Shown: positions 41,333 through 50,450 of the stretch, piece after piece
Numbering within the stretch: the first letter of the stretch is position 1
Layout of the letters: the number at the start of each line of letters is the position of its first letter
From: Pseudaminobacter soli (ex Li et al. 2025)
GTDB taxonomy: Bacteria > Pseudomonadota > Alphaproteobacteria > Rhizobiales > Rhizobiaceae
DNA length: 64,000 bases
Assembly (NCBI RefSeq): GCF_029892515.1
Contig: NZ_JARXVF010000004.1
Location: 310,001-374,000 of the forward strand
Direction: 5' to 3'
Notes under the pieces: model-generated
Databases searched by the model: none
Seen by the model: only the letters and a program-made list of their open reading frames with translations
What the model was told of the DNA's origin: nothing
Made by a program: the position numbers and the translations under genes

Positions 41333-43627
41333 TTATGGTGTATTTCCCGTAATGACGGTGTCATCTTCCGTCGTAAAGACGCCATCATCCCCCCGCGCCA
41401 GGCGGTTGTTGCGCACGGTCACGCCGGAGGCGTAATTGACGACGACGCCGGGGGCGCTCCAAGTGGTCACCGTGTTGTTCTCCGCCACCCCGTTGTCGCT
41501 GAGAAGGCCGAAAAGCACGCCAATGGAACTGCCAGGACCCGTGGTGGTCAGGATGTTGCCGCTGACGGTATTGGAGGTCGAGCGTACCATGGAGATGGCC
41601 GAGGCGGCCTCGCCGCTGGTGGTCACGGTGTTGCCAGAAATGGTGTTGTTCGCGCCATAGCGCATGTAGACGCCGTGACCACCCCGCATGCTGGTTGAGA
41701 TCGTGTTGTCGCGGATGGTCAGGTTGCTGCTTCTTTCGGTGATGATGCCGAACGCAATCGTCAGGGACGACCAATTCGAGTCGTTCTGTGTGTTGGTGAC
41801 GATGGTGTTGCCGGAAATGGTGGCACCGTTGCTGTCGAGCAGATGGATGCCGCGGCTCATGTAGTTGTTGGTGGTCACCGTGTTGCCGGAAATCTGAATG
41901 CCGGCGCTGTTCGTGACATGGATGCCGTTGGCCTGGGTGCCGTTGGTGGTAATGGTGTTGTTGGCAATGGTCAGGCCGCCGCTGTTGCTGACCGACAGGC
42001 CGTGTGACGGCCGCGCGTCAGGGTCGGTATCATCAAAGCCGTTGCCATTGCCATTGGTGGTGATGGTGTTGCCGTAGATGGTGCCCGACGCGTTGTCGGC
42101 CACGATCCCCATGCCGCTGGCGCCGTTCTGCACGATGGTGGCGCCGCTGATGCTGAGCCCCGTGCTGCCAGCAATGTTGACGGCGCTGCCCTGCGCGGCG
42201 GTGATGCTGCCGCCTTGCAGGGTGAAGTTCGTGATGTTGTTCACCTTCACCCCGTTTGCCGCTGAAACGATGGTGACGTCGTGCAGGCCGGCGCCGCTGG
42301 CTCCGACGACGGCGAAGGAGTTGGCGTTCGACGAGATGTTCTCCACCGAAAGGCCGCGCAGGCTGCTGTCCGTGGCCATCGTGACCGCGGTGCCAGCGGC
42401 CCCGGAAATTCCGCCCGAAGCACCGGGCGCCGTGAAATCGACCTCGGCGCCGCTGGTCGCCCCCTTGAGCTTCAGCACGGTCCCGCCGCCAAGAAGCGTC
42501 TGCTTGTCATTGAGGGTAATTCCGCCTGGCGCACCAATGTTGCCGTTCAGCAGCACGATCCCGTCTGCGCCGACGCTATCGAGGGCAGCCTGGAGGGCGG
42601 CGTGATCCTGCGTCGTCGCATCCACCTGGACGAGCGAGGTGACGGTCTCGCCGTTCCAAGTGTTGATCGCATCTTCGGTAGTCGTGACCGTAACGCTCTT
42701 CGAGGTTGTCTCATTGCCGGTGTTCGACACGACATCGACGTCGCGCACCACCCTGTCCAACATCCGTTCTTCCATATAGGTGAGCGGTCTATCCCGCGTG
42801 ACCGACGCGTTGAAGGGAACGCGCAGGCGCACCGCGGCAATCAACTGGTCGCCGCGCACCATGTCGTTCTGCCAGGTCAAGTCACCCGTCAGCTTCACGC
42901 CCGGCAAACCGGCGAAATCCCTGGCCATCAATTCCAAGCGTGCACGAGGACCCGAAATGCTTTCCATGCCCGCGGCTTGGAAGTGATAGCCGCCGCCGAA
43001 GGCACGCAAATCGAGCTTCAAATCGTCCGGGAACACTGGAAGCCGAACGCCAACTTCTGCGTCAAAGCCGGCCATCGCCCTTTCGATCAGAAAGCTCGTG
43101 CCAAGCGTGGTGATCGTCTGTGTTTGTATGCCGAGCGAAGTTCCCATCAAGACAGCTTCCGGGCCGGTTGACGTGACGCTCGACCACGAACCGGCGCGCA
43201 TGCGCTTCTCGTGGTTGCCGAGCGGTAGATAGGCATTGGCGCGGAAGTCCAGATATTCGCTCAGCGCCTCGACACCGAGCGTGTTCTGATGGAACGTATT
43301 GTCGAGCGATGAGCGGCGGACGTCGTAGTAGCCGTAGGCGCCGAGGTTCCAGCCGGACGGCAGCATTTGGCGCAGGCCAAGGCCGAAATTGCCCTCGACA
43401 GCGTCCCTGTCGTCGAACATGCCGCGCAGATCGGCGAAAAGCAGCGTATCGCTGTTTTGGTAGAGCGGGGCGAACAGGTCCGCTTGGCCGAGCGAACGGT
43501 TCTTACTGACCTGCGCGCCGCCTTCGAACCATGCTCCCCATCGCTTGGCGAAGATGTCATCCGCATGGGCGGATGAGACCGTGCAGATCCCCAATACCGT
43601 GGCGGATACAGCCCATGCACTGCGCAT
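41333..43627 (-). CDS. Inverse autotransporter (type Ve) with right-handed beta-helix passenger
   Basis: A 764-residue surface protein. The ATG at 43627 has GAGGGA about 8 nt upstream; the signal peptide ends at SSAHA (about residue 22). Residues about 23-290 match the inverse-autotransporter barrel of intimin/invasin (LFADLRGMFDDRDAVEGNFGLGLRQML, WNLGAYGYYDVRRS, FRANAYLPLGNHEKR), ending RMLDRVVRDVDVV. The passenger (about 330-764) is not Ig-like: it has about 12 beta-helix rungs with ISGNTI/IANNTI/IRDNTI ladders. It probably displays a carbohydrate-binding or lyase-like helix at the surface. A terminator follows. Confidence 0.87.
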   Translation of the reverse strand: MRSAWAVSATVLGICTVSSAHADDIFAKRWGAWFEGGAQVSKNRSLGQADLFAPLYQNSDTLLFADLRGMFDDRDAVEGNFGLGLRQMLPSGWNLGAYGYYDVRRSSLDNTFHQNTLGVEALSEYLDFRANAYLPLGNHEKRMRAGSWSSVTSTGPEAVLMGTSLGIQTQTITTLGTSFLIERAMAGFDAEVGVRLPVFPDDLKLDLRAFGGGYHFQAAGMESISGPRARLELMARDFAGLPGVKLTGDLTWQNDMVRGDQLIAAVRLRVPFNASVTRDRPLTYMEERMLDRVVRDVDVVSNTGNETTSKSVTVTTTEDAINTWNGETVTSLVQVDATTQDHAALQAALDSVGADGIVLLNGNIGAPGGITLNDKQTLLGGGTVLKLKGATSGAEVDFTAPGASGGISGAAGTAVTMATDSSLRGLSVENISSNANSFAVVGASGAGLHDVTIVSAANGVKVNNITNFTLQGGSITAAQGSAVNIAGSTGLSISGATIVQNGASGMGIVADNASGTIYGNTITTNGNGNGFDDTDPDARPSHGLSVSNSGGLTIANNTITTNGTQANGIHVTNSAGIQISGNTVTTNNYMSRGIHLLDSNGATISGNTIVTNTQNDSNWSSLTIAFGIITERSSNLTIRDNTISTSMRGGHGVYMRYGANNTISGNTVTTSGEAASAISMVRSTSNTVSGNILTTTGPGSSIGVLFGLLSDNGVAENNTVTTWSAPGVVVNYASGVTVRNNRLARGDDGVFTTEDDTVITGNTP

Positions 43628-43977
43628 CAATTTTCCCTCAACATACTGGAATTACCGGTGACCAAGGCGCCGCCGCATGCCTCCCTCTCGATATCAATAT
43701 GAGATTCGATGTTCACGCGCTTCTGCGGCGCAACTATCAAAAGTTGCCACATCTGCAAAATTGGTAACGTTTTCTGCAAGACCGCTAAGGCTACCAACGC
43801 AAGACTCGAGCCGCAGTCCTGTCTGATTTTGGCTGGCAGAAACAACATCGTCGGCCTGACGATACTGGGTCTTCCGTCTAGCGGGCAGAAAAAAGGCAGC
43901 GCAACCGGGAGCCCCGCCCGTCTCTCCGGCTTGTCAGGCTGCTGACGAACTCGACAAGCAGGTTTGCCACAGTGCAA
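43628..43977. other. Intergenic leader of the inverse autotransporter gene
   Basis: No gene is supported. It must hold the inverse autotransporter promoter on the minus strand. I see no clear operator or terminator for the upstream GNAT-Rnk gene. Confidence 0.45.
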
Positions 43978-44889
43978 CTAGAGATGAAAATCACCGAACG
44001 ATTCCGGTTGGTAGATCACCCTTTCGATCAGGATACGTCGTGTACGATCAGTAACCCTCCAGTCAATGGCATCGCCTTCCTGATAGCCCAGGATCGCGGC
44101 GCCGACGTCGGAGAGGACCGATAGTTTACCAGAGCGTTCGTCGGCGTCTTGCGGATAGACAAGAGCCACTTCCCTTTGTTCATCGTCAAGCTGCAGCACG
44201 ACCCTGGAATTCATTGTCACGACGTCGCGCGCGACGTGCTGAGAATCGACGACAATGGCTCTCTCAATCTCGTGTTCAAGCTCGACAATTGCCGCCCCTT
44301 GCTCGAACTCAATCAGGCTCTGGAGGCGTGCTTTGTCGATCTCCGTGACGTAGATGTCGGCAGATTGCGCCATGACGCCTTCGCGCAGGAGTTGGAGATA
44401 CCGGCCAGAGGTCATGGACAGGGAATTGAGCTTTGATGTTTCGAGTTTGAGAAAAAAACCGCAGCGTTCAAAACCCTTCAGCGAGCGCGTATTGTTCGGG
44501 TGAATTTTGGCGATGACGCTCTCGGCTCGCATGTCGAGGAAGGCGAGCTTCAAACCTTCGCGGATGGTGCTGGCGCCAAGTCCGCGCCCCCAATTGTCAT
44601 GGTCTCCGACGACCAAGACTATTTCACACTCAGCGCCTGTCTTGACCAGACGCACGAAGCCGACCGGGATATCGTTTCGGTCGTAAGCCATAAAGAAGCG
44701 GCCGCCCTGATTGAACAGATGTGTCAGGATCGGCATCTGAGCTCGGTCGACGGCCTGTGAGATGAATCGAGACACACTGCAGGAATCGCTCAGGTAGCGA
44801 GTGACGCGTTCATCTTCTAACCAGTCCATCAGGATCAGTGCGTGTGTCCGAGTGATTTCTGGACGCAACGAAACAAAAGGCTTGTTCAT
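43978..44889 (-). CDS. GNAT acetyltransferase - Rnk/GreA-like fusion protein
   Basis: A 303-residue two-domain protein. Residues about 5-165 form a GNAT acetyltransferase (VGFVRLVKTGAECEIVLVVGDHDNWGRGLGASTIREGLKLAF with the acetyl-CoA loop; IHPNNTRSLKGFERCGF). Residues about 175-303 match Rnk, regulator of nucleoside diphosphate kinase: a short N-terminal coil (DIYVTEIDKARLQSLIEFEQ) and a Gre-like FKBP domain (VVTMNSRVVLQLDDEQREVALVYPQDADERSGKLSVLSDVGAAILGYQEGDAIDW). Rnk-type domains bind RNA polymerase. A fused acetyltransferase suggests acetylation directed to the transcription machinery; this is inference. Confidence 0.85.
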   Translation of the reverse strand: MNKPFVSLRPEITRTHALILMDWLEDERVTRYLSDSCSVSRFISQAVDRAQMPILTHLFNQGGRFFMAYDRNDIPVGFVRLVKTGAECEIVLVVGDHDNWGRGLGASTIREGLKLAFLDMRAESVIAKIHPNNTRSLKGFERCGFFLKLETSKLNSLSMTSGRYLQLLREGVMAQSADIYVTEIDKARLQSLIEFEQGAAIVELEHEIERAIVVDSQHVARDVVTMNSRVVLQLDDEQREVALVYPQDADERSGKLSVLSDVGAAILGYQEGDAIDWRVTDRTRRILIERVIYQPESFGDFHL

Positions 44890-45595
44890 CTTCGCTACCT
44901 TGGTCGCAAGAATGAAAGCCTGTCACGGTCGCTGCCGTGCTGGTTCTTTCGGATCAACGTTGAAAATTAGAAGGCCGATCTAGCAGAGATCCAGCGGTGA
45001 AGGCCAGCGGAGAAGCGCCCCAAAACAGCCCTACCGTCGGCTTGGTCGGAAACGGTTCGTTCCGGCAGGATGATGGCCGAAACCGGACCGTCGGCTAGTA
45101 AAATGCAAGCACGAGGAAGCAGTCATTGCAGATGCTGTGCAGCAGTCTCATCAATCGTTCGAATCTCGTGAGGCGTGCCATTTCCGTTCAAAACTGCGCC
45201 CCCATCTGGACAGCCCTCGTCGGCGCAAGCCGAATCATTCATGGCGTGCCGTTGCGGAAGGGCGCCGCGGGGGTGACTGGTGCAGGCAAGATGGCGCCGC
45301 AAGCCGCAACGAAGAACTCAATCTCCGGCTGCAATCACATGCGGATTGGGCCGCTGCGCCATCCTCGTCCATCGCGCACGCAAACATGCGGCAAACACTC
45401 TAACTTCAGATATCAAATTTCATGGACTTGGCGTCCAGCCTCGCGATAGGTTTGTGAAGTCAAATTGCTTCCACAATCCGTCCGGCTTGTTCGCTTGGTG
45501 GGGTGGCGACGCGATCGGCAAGCAGATAGCAGTGCATAGGTTGAGCTGCCAATATATTCGGCAGTGCGCTCGACCCGGGAATATATGGGCAGTCG
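44890..45595. other. Long intergenic region upstream of the autotransporter gene
   Basis: No convincing gene is present in about 700 bp. Around 45050-45105 is a degenerate sequence (TTCCGGCAGGATGATGGCCG, GAAACCGGACCGTCGG) related to the GGCCGAAAGCGG repeats found at 56.7 and 59.0 kb. The autotransporter promoter must lie near the right end. Confidence 0.45.
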
Positions 45596-48500
45596 ATGAT
45601 TTTTTTATCTGGTTTCAAGGCCCTGACGAATTGCAGGGCAGCACTTGCTCTCTATTTGCTTCTCCCGCTCCTCACCTCGGTGTCTCTCTTGCTCGGTACA
45701 GGCCAAGTCCATGCTGCCTCGTCGCCGTCACCCACCGTCACGGTCTTCACCTCGAACGCCAACCCGGCGCTCGGCGAATCCATCGTCTTGACCGCCACCC
45801 TATCGGGCGGCTCGTCGCCGACGGGCACCGTGACTTTCAAGGCCGGCACCACCACGCTCGGAGCCGGCGTGGTTTCCGCAGATGCGACGGCCAGCTACGC
45901 TGTCTCGACCTTGGCCGTCGGCGCGCACTCCATCACCGCCGAATATGACGGCGACACCAACAATGCCGCGGCAACCTCGTCCGCCATCACAGTCACCGTC
46001 GGACAGGCCGCCCCGACTGTCACCAGCGTCGCCGTTCCGGCCAATGCCACATATTCAATCGGTGGAACCCTGAATTTCAGCGTGACCTTCAGCAGCGCCG
46101 TTACGGTCACGGGGACGCCCCAACTCGGCCTGACGATGTCGTCATCGTCTCGAAACGCCAACTATGTTTCCGGCAGCGGGAGCACGATGCTCACCTTCTG
46201 CTACACGATTGCCGAAGGCGACCTGGATGCTGACGGGATTTCCCTTGCGTCGGCGGTGACGCTCAATGGCGGGACAATCCAGGCCTCGGGCACCGATGCC
46301 AATCTCATCCTGAACGGTGTGGAATCGACGGCAGGCGTTCTGGTCGATGGCGTCCGGCCGGTCGTAAGCTCCATCATCGCCGACGCCGGAGCCCAGTCCA
46401 CGGATGCAAGCGTCATGTTTACCGTGGCCTTTTCCAAGGCCGTTTCCAATGTAAGCACGAATGACTTCATCCTCACCGCCACTGGAAGTGCCAGCGGAAC
46501 GACGTCAGCCGTTTCGGCATCCAGCGGCTCGTCGATCAATGTGACGGTAAGCGGCATCTCCGGGACAGGCACAATCCGGCTCGACATTCGAAGCAACAAC
46601 AACATCGTAGATGCGGCAGGCAATGCGATGCAGGCAGCTTTCACCAGCGGCACGACGCACGCCGTAAGCCCGGCCTCGCCGACCGTCTCCGTTTCCGCCT
46701 CCAACAGCAATCCTTCCTTTGGTGCATCGGTGACTTTTACCGCAACGCTGGCCGGCGGCTCGTCGCCAACAGGCTCCGTCACCTTCAAGGACGGCACAAC
46801 CACGCTTGGAACCGCCACTGTCTCCGGCACGACGGTGACCTTCACCACCTCGGCCCTGGCGGTCGGCGCTCACTCCATCACCGCCGTATATACCGGCGAT
46901 ACGAATAACGCCGCTGCCGCTTCCGCCGCGGTTTCCGTCGCCGTTGGCAAGGCTGTCCCGGCGATCATTCTCTCCGCCTCCGACAGCAATCCTTCTCCTG
47001 GTACATCGGTTACCTTCACCGCAACGCTGTCCGGCGGCTCGTCGCCCACGGGCACCGTTACCTTCAACGACGGCGCCACCGTGCTTGGAACCGCCATTGT
47101 CTCCGGCACGACGGCCACCTTCACCACCTCGGCGCTGGGCCCCGGCGTGCATTCCATTTCCGCCATCTACGCGGGCGACACCAACAACGCGACCGCAACC
47201 TATACCGCCGTTACCGTGACGGTCGGCCAGGCCGCTCCGACGATCACCTTCTCGGCCTCCGACGGCAATCCTTCCCTTGGCTCCTCGGTGACCTTCACCG
47301 CAACGCTGGTCGGCGGCTCGTCGCCCACGGGCACCGTTACCTTCAACGACGGCGCCACCGCGCTTGGAACCGCCACTGTCTCCGGCACGACGGCCACCTT
47401 CACCACCTCGGCGCTGGGCCTCGGCGCGCATTCCATCACCGCCGTCTACGCGGGCGACACCAACAACGCGACCGCGACCTCTGCCGCCGTTACTGTTACC
47501 GTCAGGCCGGCAGTGACCTTCGTTTTTGCGCCGGCCGATGGCTCGGTGTTGAAGCAAGCCATGGCCGGGGAGGATTATCGCCAACCGATTGCCGCGACCG
47601 GCGGAACGGGGACGAAGACCTACGGGCTTGCTTCCGGCTCACTGCCGGATGGCGTGATCCTCAATGTTTCCACCGGCGAACTCACCGGTCCGCTTGATGC
47701 GACAGCGCAAGTGAAAGTCTATTCCTTCAGCATCGAAGTGCGCGATGGCTCGGGGGCGACCGCAACGGCAAGCTATACGCTCGAGGTCAAGGAGCGTGTC
47801 GTCAGCGTTATCAACCAGACCGGCACAACGTCCACCAATGTCAATCTGGAAGAGGACGCGACCGGCGGTCCGTTCAGCAGGGCCGACATCACCTTTGTCG
47901 AGCCGTCCAATGCCGGCACGGCCAGCATCGTGCGCGGCGAATTCGCCGCCGTCGGCCCGACACCGCTTGGCTGGTATCTGAAGTTCATCCCCAATCCGGC
48001 CTATTCCGGCACGGCGAAAGTCGGCTTCAGGCTGACAAGCACGCTCGGCGTGTCCAATACCGGCGTCGTCTCCTATACGCTCGGCTATAGCGCCGCGAAG
48101 GTGGAGGAGGACATCGACAAGCTCGTGCGCGGCTTCGTGCAGACTCGCCAGAGCCTGATCGCGTCCACGATCAAGCTGCCGGGCCTGCTGGACCGCCGCC
48201 GAATGGCAACTTCCGCTGACCCTGTCACCGCCCGAATAATGCCCGCGCAAGACGGGATTACACTTGGTTTCGCCACGAGCCTGGCACAACTGGCAGCGAC
48301 ACGGAACGATGCCGTTGACGTGGTCGATGCGGAACTGTCGCCGTTCAATGCCTGGGTCGACGGCACGCTTATGGCGCACAATCGCGAAGACAACGGCAAC
48401 AAATGGGGCAGCTTCGGCATGATCTCGGCCGGTGCCGACTACCTGGTGTCGGAGAAGGCGTTGATCGGCATGTCCCTCCATTATGACCGGACGACCGATC

Positions 48501-49078
48501 CGACCAAGGAGGATGCCAAGCTGACAGGCAATGGCTGGCTTGCTGGTCCCTATGCTTCTCTGGAGATAGGCAAGGGCGTGTTCTGGGATACGAGCCTGCT
48601 CTATGGCGGTTCGGTGAACGATATCGGTACGACGTTCTGGAACGGAACCTTCGACACAACACGCTGGATGCTCGACACGTCGATCACGGGTCAGTGGAAT
48701 CTGGATGAAGTGACGACGCTGACACCGAAGCTCAGGGCGGTGTACTTCTCGGAGACGATCGATGACTATGCCGTCGAGAATGGTGGCGGCAACACGATAT
48801 CGATCGACGGCTTCGACGAAGAGCAGTTCCGTGTCAGCCTCGGGGCCGAGATATCTCGATCCTTCACGATGGAGAACGGCATGGCGCTGACGCCCAGGCT
48901 CGGCGTGACCGGCGGATTCTCCGGCCTCGACGGTTCCGGTGCCTTCGGCTCGGTCTCGGCCGGCCTGAGGTTGCAAACCGTGCAAAACTGGTCCGTCGAA
49001 GGCGCGCTTTTGTTCAACATCGAAGGCGACGGGCAAAAATCCATTGGCGCAAGAGCCGGGGTCAACAGCCGGTTCTAG
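45596..49078 (+). CDS. Autotransporter adhesin (type Va) with Ig-like repeats
   Basis: An 1160-residue surface protein. A long signal peptide ends at GTGQVHA (residue 40). The passenger carries four Big_3-type Ig-like repeats (residues about 45-138, 361-453, 454-547, 548-638), two different beta domains between the first and second (about 140-358, with SVTFSSAV and ILTATGSASG blocks typical of SwmB/Big-like modules), and a He_PIG-like domain (about 640-735). A linker leads to the C-terminal autotransporter barrel (about 890-1160) ending in Phe. It is most likely an adhesin. Neighbouring genes are not obviously linked. Confidence 0.88.
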   Translation: MIFLSGFKALTNCRAALALYLLLPLLTSVSLLLGTGQVHAASSPSPTVTVFTSNANPALGESIVLTATLSGGSSPTGTVTFKAGTTTLGAGVVSADATASYAVSTLAVGAHSITAEYDGDTNNAAATSSAITVTVGQAAPTVTSVAVPANATYSIGGTLNFSVTFSSAVTVTGTPQLGLTMSSSSRNANYVSGSGSTMLTFCYTIAEGDLDADGISLASAVTLNGGTIQASGTDANLILNGVESTAGVLVDGVRPVVSSIIADAGAQSTDASVMFTVAFSKAVSNVSTNDFILTATGSASGTTSAVSASSGSSINVTVSGISGTGTIRLDIRSNNNIVDAAGNAMQAAFTSGTTHAVSPASPTVSVSASNSNPSFGASVTFTATLAGGSSPTGSVTFKDGTTTLGTATVSGTTVTFTTSALAVGAHSITAVYTGDTNNAAAASAAVSVAVGKAVPAIILSASDSNPSPGTSVTFTATLSGGSSPTGTVTFNDGATVLGTAIVSGTTATFTTSALGPGVHSISAIYAGDTNNATATYTAVTVTVGQAAPTITFSASDGNPSLGSSVTFTATLVGGSSPTGTVTFNDGATALGTATVSGTTATFTTSALGLGAHSITAVYAGDTNNATATSAAVTVTVRPAVTFVFAPADGSVLKQAMAGEDYRQPIAATGGTGTKTYGLASGSLPDGVILNVSTGELTGPLDATAQVKVYSFSIEVRDGSGATATASYTLEVKERVVSVINQTGTTSTNVNLEEDATGGPFSRADITFVEPSNAGTASIVRGEFAAVGPTPLGWYLKFIPNPAYSGTAKVGFRLTSTLGVSNTGVVSYTLGYSAAKVEEDIDKLVRGFVQTRQSLIASTIKLPGLLDRRRMATSADPVTARIMPAQDGITLGFATSLAQLAATRNDAVDVVDAELSPFNAWVDGTLMAHNREDNGNKWGSFGMISAGADYLVSEKALIGMSLHYDRTTDPTKEDAKLTGNGWLAGPYASLEIGKGVFWDTSLLYGGSVNDIGTTFWNGTFDTTRWMLDTSITGQWNLDEVTTLTPKLRAVYFSETIDDYAVENGGGNTISIDGFDEEQFRVSLGAEISRSFTMENGMALTPRLGVTGGFSGLDGSGAFGSVSAGLRLQTVQNWSVEGALLFNIEGDGQKSIGARAGVNSRF
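46676..47509 (+). repeat. Three tandem ~280-bp Ig-domain repeats
   Basis: Units start near 46676, 46955 and 47237. They share long near-identical DNA stretches such as the codons for GGSSPTGTVTFNDGAT and GTTATFTTSALG, especially between the second and third. A more diverged fourth unit lies apart at 45728-46009. Recombination between units could change adhesin length. Confidence 0.85.
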
Positions 49079-49138
49079 AGCGGTTCAGTCCCTGGCTGAA
49101 TCGCTGTCGGGATCGTTGAGGCTCGAATTGTGATTCAA

Positions 49139-49166
49139 GATGCTGGCTGGAGAGGAGGCCAGCATC
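49139..49166 (+). terminator. Hairpin downstream of the autotransporter gene
   Basis: GATGCTGGC (49139-49147) pairs with GCCAGCATC (49158-49166) across a 10-nt loop, 60 bp after the stop codon. No U-run follows, so it is only a possible terminator. Confidence 0.45.
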
Positions 49167-49294
49167 GGATGGCGCGACCTCTTTCAATAGAGGATGGAAA
49201 TCGATCGGCCAGCACTGCGGATCGACCGTTCGTCATCTCAACAGATTTGATGGCTGCTTTCAGGACGGCAGATATTCAGCCCGAATGACCGAGT

Positions 49295-49341
49295 TGGGCG
49301 CGTTGCTGACTGGCAGTTTAGGGCCGGAAGCCGTCCGTCCG
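49295..49341. repeat. Diverged dispersed repeat, copy near 49.3 kb
   Basis: GGGCGCGTTG...GAC-GGCAGTTTAGGGCCG followed by GTCCGTCCG recurs with a few changes at 52966-53013. Both resemble the start of the 95-bp GGGCCGAAAGCGG repeats at 56677 and 58995. The remaining bases of 49167-49421 contain no gene. Confidence 0.5.
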
Positions 49342-49421
49342 TTTTCAGGAAGATATCTGAATAAGCTGCCGCATCTTACAGCCGGAGCAAGCGAACGTGG
49401 TTCCATTCCTCAATGGACAAA

Positions 49422-50450
49422 CTAGGCCCGCGCCTTTTCACGAGCTAGGTCGGCCGCCACCATCATCTGCGACAGTTGCGCTACCGTGGTGGCGGGCTTC
49501 CAGTCCAGGATCCGCCCTGCCTTTGCAGGGCTGCCAAGCAAGAGATCGACCTCGGAAGGCCGGCGGAATGCCGGATCGATATGGACGAGATGGCGCCTGG
49601 TCTCGGAACAGCGGCCAACTTCGTTGTCCCCGGTGCCGATCCACTCAAGATCGATCCCTGCTGCCGCGAAGGATTGCGTGGCGAAATCCCGGACGGTGGT
49701 GGCAACACCGGTTGCAAGGACAAAAGTGTTGGGCTCGTCGACCTGGAGCATGCGCCACATGCCGTCGACGAACTCGCCCGCAAATCCCCAATCGCGCTTG
49801 GCGTCGAGATTGCCCAGCGTCAGGCTGGACTGCAGGCCAAGGCGAATGCGGGCTGCGCCGATGCTGATCTTTCGCGTCACGAATTCCGGCCCACGCAAGG
49901 GCGACTCGTGATTGAACAGGATGCCGGAGCTTGCAAAAATCCCGTAGGACTCCCGGTAATTCACCGCCGACCAGTGCCCGAACAGCTTGGACACGGCGTA
50001 GGGACTCCTGGGGTAGAAGGGGGTCTCCTCGGTTTGAGGGATCGCCTGGACCTTGCCGAACATTTCGGCCGACGAGGCCTGGTAGACCCGGATCTTCGGA
50101 TTGACGGCGCGCACCGCCTCCAGGAGCTGCAAGGCCCCGACACCGGATATCTGCGACGTCAGCGTTGGTTCCTTGAAGGATACGCCGACGTGGCTCTGGC
50201 CTGCCAGATTGTAGACTTCGTCAGGTTCGGTGGTCGTCAGCGCGCGGATGTTCGAGCCGGGATCGGTCAGATCGTGTTCGACGAGCGAGAAATTTTCGTC
50301 TTCGACTACCTTGAGTTCGAAAAGACGCCAAAAATTCTGCGTGCTCGTTCTGCGGTGTCCGCCGAAGACCCGGTAGCCCTTATCAAGCAGGTGCCTGGTG
50401 AGGTAGGCACCGTCCTGTCCCGTTATCCCTGTCACGAAGGCCCGCTTCAT
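49422..50450 (-). CDS. gmd: GDP-mannose 4,6-dehydratase
   Basis: A 342-residue short-chain dehydrogenase/reductase that converts GDP-mannose to GDP-4-keto-6-deoxymannose. The NADP-binding GITGQDGAYLTRHLL lies at residues 8-22, HRRTSTQNFWRL is the Gmd-specific loop, SSAEMFG holds the active-site Ser/Thr and Glu, and YAVSK the catalytic Tyr-Lys. NHESPLRGPEFVTRKI and GNLDAKRDWG are further Gmd hallmarks. The gene starts inside the end of the upstream glycosyltransferase gene (68-nt overlap). The product would feed 6-deoxyhexose (for example rhamnose or fucose) into a surface polysaccharide. Confidence 0.94.
   Translation of the reverse strand: MKRAFVTGITGQDGAYLTRHLLDKGYRVFGGHRRTSTQNFWRLFELKVVEDENFSLVEHDLTDPGSNIRALTTTEPDEVYNLAGQSHVGVSFKEPTLTSQISGVGALQLLEAVRAVNPKIRVYQASSAEMFGKVQAIPQTEETPFYPRSPYAVSKLFGHWSAVNYRESYGIFASSGILFNHESPLRGPEFVTRKISIGAARIRLGLQSSLTLGNLDAKRDWGFAGEFVDGMWRMLQVDEPNTFVLATGVATTVRDFATQSFAAAGIDLEWIGTGDNEVGRCSETRRHLVHIDPAFRRPSEVDLLLGSPAKAGRILDWKPATTVAQLSQMMVAADLAREKARA

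Noticed and set aside
45728-47509. Regular repeats as a possible CRISPR array or tandem DNA satellite
   Set aside because: Units are about 280 bp, in frame and encode Ig-like domains; there are no short conserved repeats with unique spacers and no cas genes.
46505-47584. 359-residue Gly/Arg-rich minus-strand frame
   Set aside because: It is the antisense of the Ig repeats; its repetitiveness merely mirrors them.
47639-49036. 465-residue minus-strand frame inside the autotransporter gene
   Set aside because: Shadow frame; rich in Arg/Gly/His with no domain, while the plus strand encodes a complete autotransporter barrel.
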